Notes under the pieces: model-generated
Databases searched by the model: none
The model's input: only the letters and a program-made list of their open reading frames with translations
Told to the model about the DNA's origin: nothing
Made by a program: the position numbers and the translations under genes
Assembly: GCA_040437565.1 (NCBI GenBank)
Contig: JBDOQK010000001.1
Location: forward strand, 744,001 to 808,000
Direction of reading: 5' to 3'
Length of the DNA: 64,000 nt
Source: Albugo candida
Lineage: Eukaryota; Oomycota; Peronosporomycetes; Albuginales
Part shown: positions 58,541 to 64,000 of the stretch, in pieces
How the letters are laid out: every line of letters starts with the position of its first letter
Numbering within the stretch: position 1 is the stretch's first letter

Positions 58541-58937
58541 CGTAATCTGTAGAATCAGATTCTGGACACGAACTTGGACTGTAGCTATTAGAAGCCGCTC
58601 TCATACTTTATACGGTACGCTATAATGGGACATGAGCACATGTCGCCAAGCACGGTGAACAAAATCTGCTCTCGCGTGAGACATTTATGCGAACTTTAGA
58701 AAACGTCACGTAGTTTACTTCTATGAATCAATTACGTGACCAGTTTTTGAAAGTACATACAATCGCGAATCATCAACTAGCGACAACACACTAGCGATTC
58801 GAAATTATTTATTCTGAGACACGGATCGCAGACAGCCGCATTTACACCTGACATACACATCATTTTCGGATATGTATATGTTCAGCAATCTATACTACCG
58901 GTAGACAGAGGTGAGTTTATTGATTTGTATCAAAGCT
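58541..58937. other. Intergenic, nothing recognised
   Basis: About 400 bp between the EF-hand gene start and the ZZ-finger gene stop, both minus strand. It should hold the EF-hand promoter. No other feature seen. Confidence 0.5.
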
Positions 58938-60494
58938 TTACATCGCGACGCCTTGAGACGGTCGACCAGACGAATCTGTTTCGGCGCATATTTGGGTTGA
59001 GAGATCGCTATTTTCTTCATGAGCGCATGCGCTTTCGCAACTTGAATTAGAATCTTCATACGTAAGAGTCAATGAGTTAGTATCAGAAGGGGAATGAGCT
59101 GCTGATGGCGAAGGTGGAGTAGAGGATGAAACGGCTGTCGATGAGGGCGACATTGAGACTTTTGAATCCTTTAGTCTTGGTGAGGTGATCGTGTGTTGCG
59201 AGACTTTTGGAGAGCTTGATGGCGATCGTGGCGAACCAATTGAGCAGGGTGAACTAGGTTCTTCAAAAGCTCCACAGTCATCGTCATCTGTCGCTCCAAA
59301 TGGAGATTTTTTGTACTTATCTGTTGATATCCATATTCGTAGTGTTTGTAACTTTTTTTCAGCACTTGTGGCGCTTTTGTCATCAGCATTCTAATAATAC
59401 ACTGATCAGAGCAATTCAGGATCAATTTTTTGATATGCTCTTACAGGATTGAACCACTCCATACAAATTTCCATGTCATTGCGCTCAGCAAGTACTGGAG
59501 TCAGTTCCCCGACCAATATAGATCGAGCTTCAGAATCCAAATGCGGTATCTCAATTCCGCGAACCGAAAGCTGCTTCAACGGAGCTCCTAATACCACTTG
59601 TGCAATCCAAGTTGACTAGCAAATAACAGTGATATAAACGCTTTCTAACAAATACATGATTCGATAACGAACCATGAAATTGAATTTGTCAACTTGCCCC
59701 TTGCTGACTTTCTTCATCAGCACTTGGAAAACCGTTTCAGGAACGCGATTACGGCATGTTTCCATAATACTTCGCAGCGCGAAATCTTCGCGAACAGATC
59801 GAATCAGCTCGCTGTCTTCATAACCGTGAACACCCTAATGTAATCAGTTAGACAGAGAATCACCAAACCATGTTTTGATTTACCATCTCATAACAGGTCT
59901 CACACAAGCTGTAATTTTCGCATTTGGAGCATGTAAACATATTACCCACAATGGGATCCATTCCACAACCCTCACAGAATGAGTCGTTGTGAATATGATT
60001 CGGTGTACTTTTGATTCGTGCCATCTATGCATAAAGGTTAGTATGCTCGTCAGAATTGGTACCAAAATTGCAACCTTTTGCCCCAAAAAACGGCTTGCGG
60101 CCGTCAGTGTGGAAACTGTTCCATTGAAAATACTATGTTTACTATAGGGCTCTGGGAGTGGTTCCATTAATGATGTGGTACTATCACGCTCCATAGATAA
60201 AGGTTCCGACACAAGCCTGGAAGAGATATTTGGCTACAGTACATGATCAGGAATTCATTTACCTTACCAGACTCGTTTCGCATTCTTCCGAATCGTTCGC
60301 TCTCCATGAATCACTCGCGTGCGTTCTCCTCCATCAAACACGTGTTGTTGAGGGCCGAAAAAAAGGTGCTGATCACTTTGCTTCTTCTCTTCCGTTAGCT
60401 GTTTATTGAGATTGTTGGTACTTATGATTGAAGGACGCGAATCGATGTCACTTGTACGTCGACCCATGACATTCACAAGCGAGAATCGAGACAT
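58938..60494 (-). CDS. ZZ-type zinc-finger protein
   Basis: Six exons: 60494-60268, 60216-60075, 60024-59884, 59834-59673, 59615-59445 and 59390-58938; introns 49-57 nt, 431 residues. A ZZ finger spans about residues 133-170 with CEGCGMDP, CSKCENYSLCETC and a late HG, giving the usual Cys pairs for two zinc ions. N-terminal to it is a disordered Ser/Arg-rich region; after it are helical segments (RSVREDFALRSIMETC, ETVFQVLMKKVSKG). The last 150 residues are Ser/Pro-rich (SPCSIGSPRSPSSSPK). ZZ fingers usually bind proteins, often modified tails or N-degrons. No catalytic domain seen; function unknown. Confidence 0.85.
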
Positions 60495-60714
60495 TAGATA
60501 TGATCAAGTTAAAAACTATTTTATAGGGATTCAAATTTTTTTCTTTTATAAAACAGAGCAATTTGGGCAAGCATTCGGATCGGTAGGGTTCGCAAGGGAG
60601 TCATTATCGTCTGATTGGTGTAAAGCAGGTAGAAAATGATTTGATAGGGTAGGGTGAGATGTGCAGTAATGAAAAATAATGTACAAAAAAAAGCCGGACA
60701 AAGAACTAGGAACG

Positions 60715-61945
60715 TTAAGCGATGGCATTGGCTGCCACCAAATTTGCGTACAAGCTTGCGTGCTGGCTTTTCCCTACGACATACGTCAAAACCGCTTCTT
60801 TGTAATGGTTGCTTTGTCGAGTGAGGTTGTAGATCACGTCGTCTAGAAAGATTGCCTTTCCCAAGGAAACACCTATACAAGAAATGGTGAAAAAGAGAAT
60901 TCATGCAAGTAATTCGCAAAACCATTGGAAATGTTGAGGTGTGTAAAATGCACGTGGAGGTGATAATACGTCGGCTGATAGTGGAAATAGATGCGCAAGC
61001 TGCTTGCTTCAACTTGGAACTGCTTGCGTATAACTTCCAAACATGTGTCCCTGCGAGTACGAAATGCTGTAATGCTTTGAATATTGCAAGTGAGCACACA
61101 AACCGTATGTTGCAGAGTAGAGGTAAATGTTCTGCTGTCAAGTCACGGATGGAGCGTAAAGATCGATTTCGAACGATTGCAAGGCAATTCAACGCTTCTT
61201 TCTATACAAAGAACACCAATGATGCTGCAGATACATGATAGAATGATACAGTTCTCTACTTTGTTTAGTTGGCACCATCTTGAATTCGGAAGAAAAATAA
61301 ATCCTGCTTTTTTGTCTGCATCTTCATACAAAATGCGCTCGACCTCTGACTTACTACAGATACGCTATCAGTTATGAACTAGTGCATGCGCACTACTTAC
61401 TGCTCGAGAATGTTGCTTATCCAGTCGAGTTTTGAGGCAGGAATACTCGCAATGAAAGGCTCTGTGATCGTATTGTAAATAGTTGGGGTTTCTCGGACAA
61501 TGCAAAACTTTTGCTCCGTATACTTTTGTATATGCTCTTTCGTGGCCGGGTAAATAACAGTTACCTGGGCATGAGTGATCAGTCTTGTCCACAGTTTTGG
61601 TGAGAAGCATACCTTGAACGGTTCGAGCTTTTGAGAAATGCTCGCTCTGTAGGAAGTGTAAACATCGTTTTGTAGATTTTGACATAGTGTGAGATTTTGT
61701 AGCCAATGGTTTCGATCAGCTCGGTGAAATGGAAGCTTTTCTATCACAAGAACCGCTGATTTTTGATCGTCCTCAAATGTTCCTAAAATGGCAAAATCGG
61801 CCTCGGTGACCCGCAGGGTTTCACGAGGTCTGAATGAACGCAAATCAGTGAGTATAGATCGTTTCTTTCGCAATCGATATCGGATGAAAAGAAGCCCAGT
61901 CACCGCTGTTGCGGTCATCCCAATGGCTTTCGTCCATTTGATCAT
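60715..61945 (-). CDS. DCPS: Scavenger mRNA-decapping enzyme DcpS
   Basis: A HIT-family pyrophosphatase that hydrolyses residual cap structures after 3'-5' mRNA decay. Five exons: 61945-61401, 61353-61260, 61201-61104, 61050-60923 and 60872-60715; introns 47-58 nt, 340 residues, close to the usual 337. Conserved blocks: FAILGTFEDD, TVIYPATKEHIQKYT, VRETPTIYN, WISNILEHKSEVERILYED, RSIRDLTAEHLPLL, IYFHYQPTYYHLHVHF (HIT triad HLHVH) and GKAIFLDDVIYNL. The start at MIKWTKAIG adds a hydrophobic stretch (AIGMTATAVTGLLFI) followed by RYRLRKKR, which could be a membrane anchor or targeting signal; starts further upstream would overlap the divergent MscS-like gene. The last donor (GTTTTG) is unusual. 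Confidence 0.92.
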
Positions 61946-61967
61946 AGGCGCTATACGATGTATAGAC
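61946..61967. promoter_or_regulatory. Minimal divergent spacer, DCPS / MscS-like
   Basis: With the chosen start codons only 22 bp separate two divergent genes. If either uses an upstream start their coding regions overlap. Promoter elements probably lie within the neighbour's coding sequence. Confidence 0.4.
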
Positions 61968-63428
61968 ATGTATACCTCACAAGGTTCGATGGAATTCAAG
62001 CGGAATAGCGGCTACCAGTGGCGAATTATAGTGGGATTGACACTACTTGTGTTATCCTACATCCTCCGTGTCGCAATTATACGATTCACGCTTCAGTTAA
62101 TGCGCAGAGCTGTTCCGAAAGGTGTCGTTTATATCAAAGAATTCGAACATAATTTGACACAGCCACTTTCGTGGGTTTTATTTGTTCTCCTTACTTGGTT
62201 ATGCATCTACTTGATGAGATTGAGATTTCTGTTAAGAATTGACTCAAGTACACTTGTCAGTATCATTACTTTAGCGCTTAGCGTTCCTCTCATATGGACT
62301 GTCATCAATCTCTGCAAATACGTTACTTGGGTCAGCTAAAAGCGTTTTCCTACACTTTTCCTACAGCTGATAATAGTCGCTTTTCTTCAGGTAGTTATTC
62401 GAATACAAGGATGGAATCGATCAGCTTCTCTCCACAACGACGATTATAGTCGTATCATGGTACTGACCGAATGCATAACGGTAGGCAAATTGCGTATACA
62501 TTCGATGTAAATATACTAATCCTCGCTTAGGTGATTCGACTCATTTTAGTCGCCGTCGTTGTCTCCTCCTGCATTCTCGACGAACTTGGCCAAATCACGC
62601 ACTATAATACCGCAGAAGTTTCCACAGTTGCTGGTATCATGATAGAAGTGATCATGTTATTGGGCGGATACTCTTGGGTAATCACATTCTCTCCTCTTCG
62701 AGACTGATCGGTAACCCTTCTCTTTACAGGCGTCAAATATAATCGGAGGATTGATCGTTTTGATCGATGAACCTCTTAAGAAAGGCTCTTGTGTGTCGTT
62801 CCAAAAGTATCAGGGTGTAGTGGAAAGCTTACAATTACAATCATTCTCTGTGAGGCAATATGATAAGAGCTTGGTTTACGTGCCCAATGGAATTCTAATG
62901 GATAATCTTGTCGAAATTCACACCGATTTTCTCGAACAACAATGTCGTCTCTTCGTTCATTGTCATCCCACCACTAATACTTCGGCTATGAGGCAACTTG
63001 TCCAAAGTATTGATTACGCTTTGCAACAACGAAAAGGAAGGAGATATAAGGAGCCTTCCAAAAAGTTATGGACGGCGTTGAAGCGTGGTCGTACGCTAGG
63101 GGAACTTCGTACAAGCTTGATGGTTAAGTGGGCAAGTGAGAAAGAAGAGGATCAAACTCCGCAGCATCGATTTTGGGTAACCATCGTCGACGCATATACG
63201 ATAGAGGTTGTATATTACATATTTCGCCATAATCAGAAAGCGTTTATGGCTGAAAAGACCGAGGTATTGCCTTTGAAATGGAAGGCATGCATTTTGATGA
63301 TTTATCTACTCCATCAGGTTCTCTTGGAGATCACGACAATTATTCAACAGCTTGGTGTTCGTCTCGATGACGATGCATATTGCTCAAGGTCGCATGAAAA
63401 ACGACTAGCATCGAAAGCTGAAGATTAA
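61968..63428 (+). CDS. MscS-like mechanosensitive ion channel protein
   Basis: Four exons: 61968-62330, 62391-62480, 62531-62677 and 62730-63428; introns 50-60 nt, 432 residues from MYTSQGSMEFKRN. Several membrane helices are clear (WRIIVGLTLLVLSYILRVA, LSWVLFVLLTWLCIYLM, SIITLALSVPLIWTVI, LILVAVVVSSCIL). The pore-region helix and beta domain follow: GGYSWASNIIGGLIVLIDEP, GVVESLQLQSFSVRQYDKSL, VYVPNGILMDNLVEI. This matches the MscS family as found in plants and protists. Such channels open on membrane tension. It is tail-to-tail with a second MscS-like gene, stops about 25 bp apart. Confidence 0.9.
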
Positions 63429-63453
63429 TCTCCTCGTGGCATGTTGAACGATA

Positions 63454-64000
63454 TCATTTGAGCTCTTTAACCAAAATGCCGAATGTTTGCAATTGGTGGA
63501 TCAGGCAAAAGTTGATCTGTCGTGTGGTCAGAATCAACGCTCACTAGATGCAAATAGAATGTTTACCTGGGTTTTAGCGGCTTCATAGGATCCAAAATTC
63601 CCATGTCGAAGTGTAACTTCAATCATAACTGTATCAAGCGAGCGCAAACGAATGGAAATCCGATCCAGATTTTTTTCTTCGGTGTCCTCCATCTCCTCAG
63701 AGCGACTTGATCGTTCTTCATTTTCGGCAATGAGCAAGCCCAACTGTGATCGTAAAGCATCCATGAATTCATTCAAGACTCCATTCGACAGCCTACTCGA
63801 AACTCGCAAAATCTTCGTACACGTAATTGTATCTGTTGTTCGCGTTTGGCTGGTTTGAGTGAAATTGGCAAAAATCCCATTTGGAACATAAATGTGTGAC
63901 CCATCACGACAACGTATTGTCGTGCGATTGAGAGAGATCTTTTCCACGATCCCGCAGATGTTCTGAGAGTGACATAAGCTTCCGATTCGAAGCGGTTCTG
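63454..64000 (-). CDS. Second MscS-like channel gene, 5' part outside window
   Basis: The C-terminal part of another MscS-family protein. The window holds an exon from its edge to 63567, a 50-nt intron (63566-63517) and a last exon 63516-63454. The beta domain reads PLRIGSLCHSQNICGIVEKI and TTIRCRDGSHIYVPNGIFANF, the usual VPN segment. A C-terminal domain follows that ends in LIHQLQTFGILVKELK. It is diverged in sequence from the neighbouring MscS-like protein, so the pair is probably an old tail-to-tail duplication. The membrane part lies beyond 64000. Confidence 0.85.

Noticed and set aside
60521-60714. Minus-strand frame with a CPNC motif downstream of DcpS
   Set aside because: It follows the DcpS stop and has no start of its own in context; best read as 3' UTR or spacer.
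61788-61967. N-terminal extension of the MscS-like protein
   Set aside because: It would be coded opposite the conserved DcpS N-terminal exon; the DcpS frame is the one with family similarity.

Overview
The window is nuclear DNA of a eukaryotic protist, most probably an oomycete and most like the white-rust genus Albugo. Three things point there: a seven-transmembrane receptor fused to a phosphatidylinositol phosphate kinase (51058-54312), a Crinkler (CRN) effector with an LYLAK motif (4270-5696), and a compact layout of short intergenic gaps with GT-AG introns of mostly 45-65 nt. The species cannot be fixed from sequence alone. Gene models below were built by eye from reading frames, splice sites and protein families; exon joins were accepted only where the frame and the protein both continued.

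Layout. 1-2492: PDAT (5' cut) and bystin. 2493-7936: gene-poor island with the CRN effector and relics of a P-loop gene. 7937-14873: cyclin Y, holocytochrome c synthase with a twin CX9C tail, a CorA-type channel cut by a gap, and proteasome ATPase RPT6. 15010-26911: SHQ1, UTP5/WDR43, deoxyhypusine synthase and SPB1; the SPB1 introns are unusually long and one looks like an H/ACA snoRNA host. 26912-32369: about 5.5 kb of broken coding traces. 32370-38307: a small mitochondrial basic protein, an alpha/beta hydrolase and ARPC5. 38371-44124: a 13-exon coiled-coil protein, an Alba/RGG protein and a histidine phosphatase. 44542-50582: a PX-VPS9 protein, a DENN protein and a small tail-anchored protein ending in HDEL. 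51058-58540: GPCR-PIPK, zeta-COP, a short lipoyl-domain E2-like protein and an EF-hand protein. 58938-64000: a ZZ-finger protein, DcpS and two MscS-like channel genes (the second cut by the window end).

Assembly state. There are ten gaps of exactly 100 N. Seven are flanked by two identical copies of the same sequence (51 to 2970 bp), with one copy ending at the gap and the other starting right after it. These are unmerged contig ends, not biological duplications. They produce false second copies of deoxyhypusine synthase and the alpha/beta hydrolase, and false partial copies of UTP5, SPB1, ARPC5, the GPCR-PIPK gene and zeta-COP. Collapsing them gives one intact copy of each gene and restores the frames of RPT6 and the PX-VPS9 gene, which span a gap.

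Themes. Ribosome and RNP assembly is strongly represented (bystin, SHQ1, UTP5, SPB1 and a candidate snoRNA). Membrane traffic and phosphoinositide signalling fill 44.5-56.6 kb (PX-VPS9, DENN, GPCR-PIPK, zeta-COP). The two gene-poor stretches hold the effector and most of the decayed sequence.
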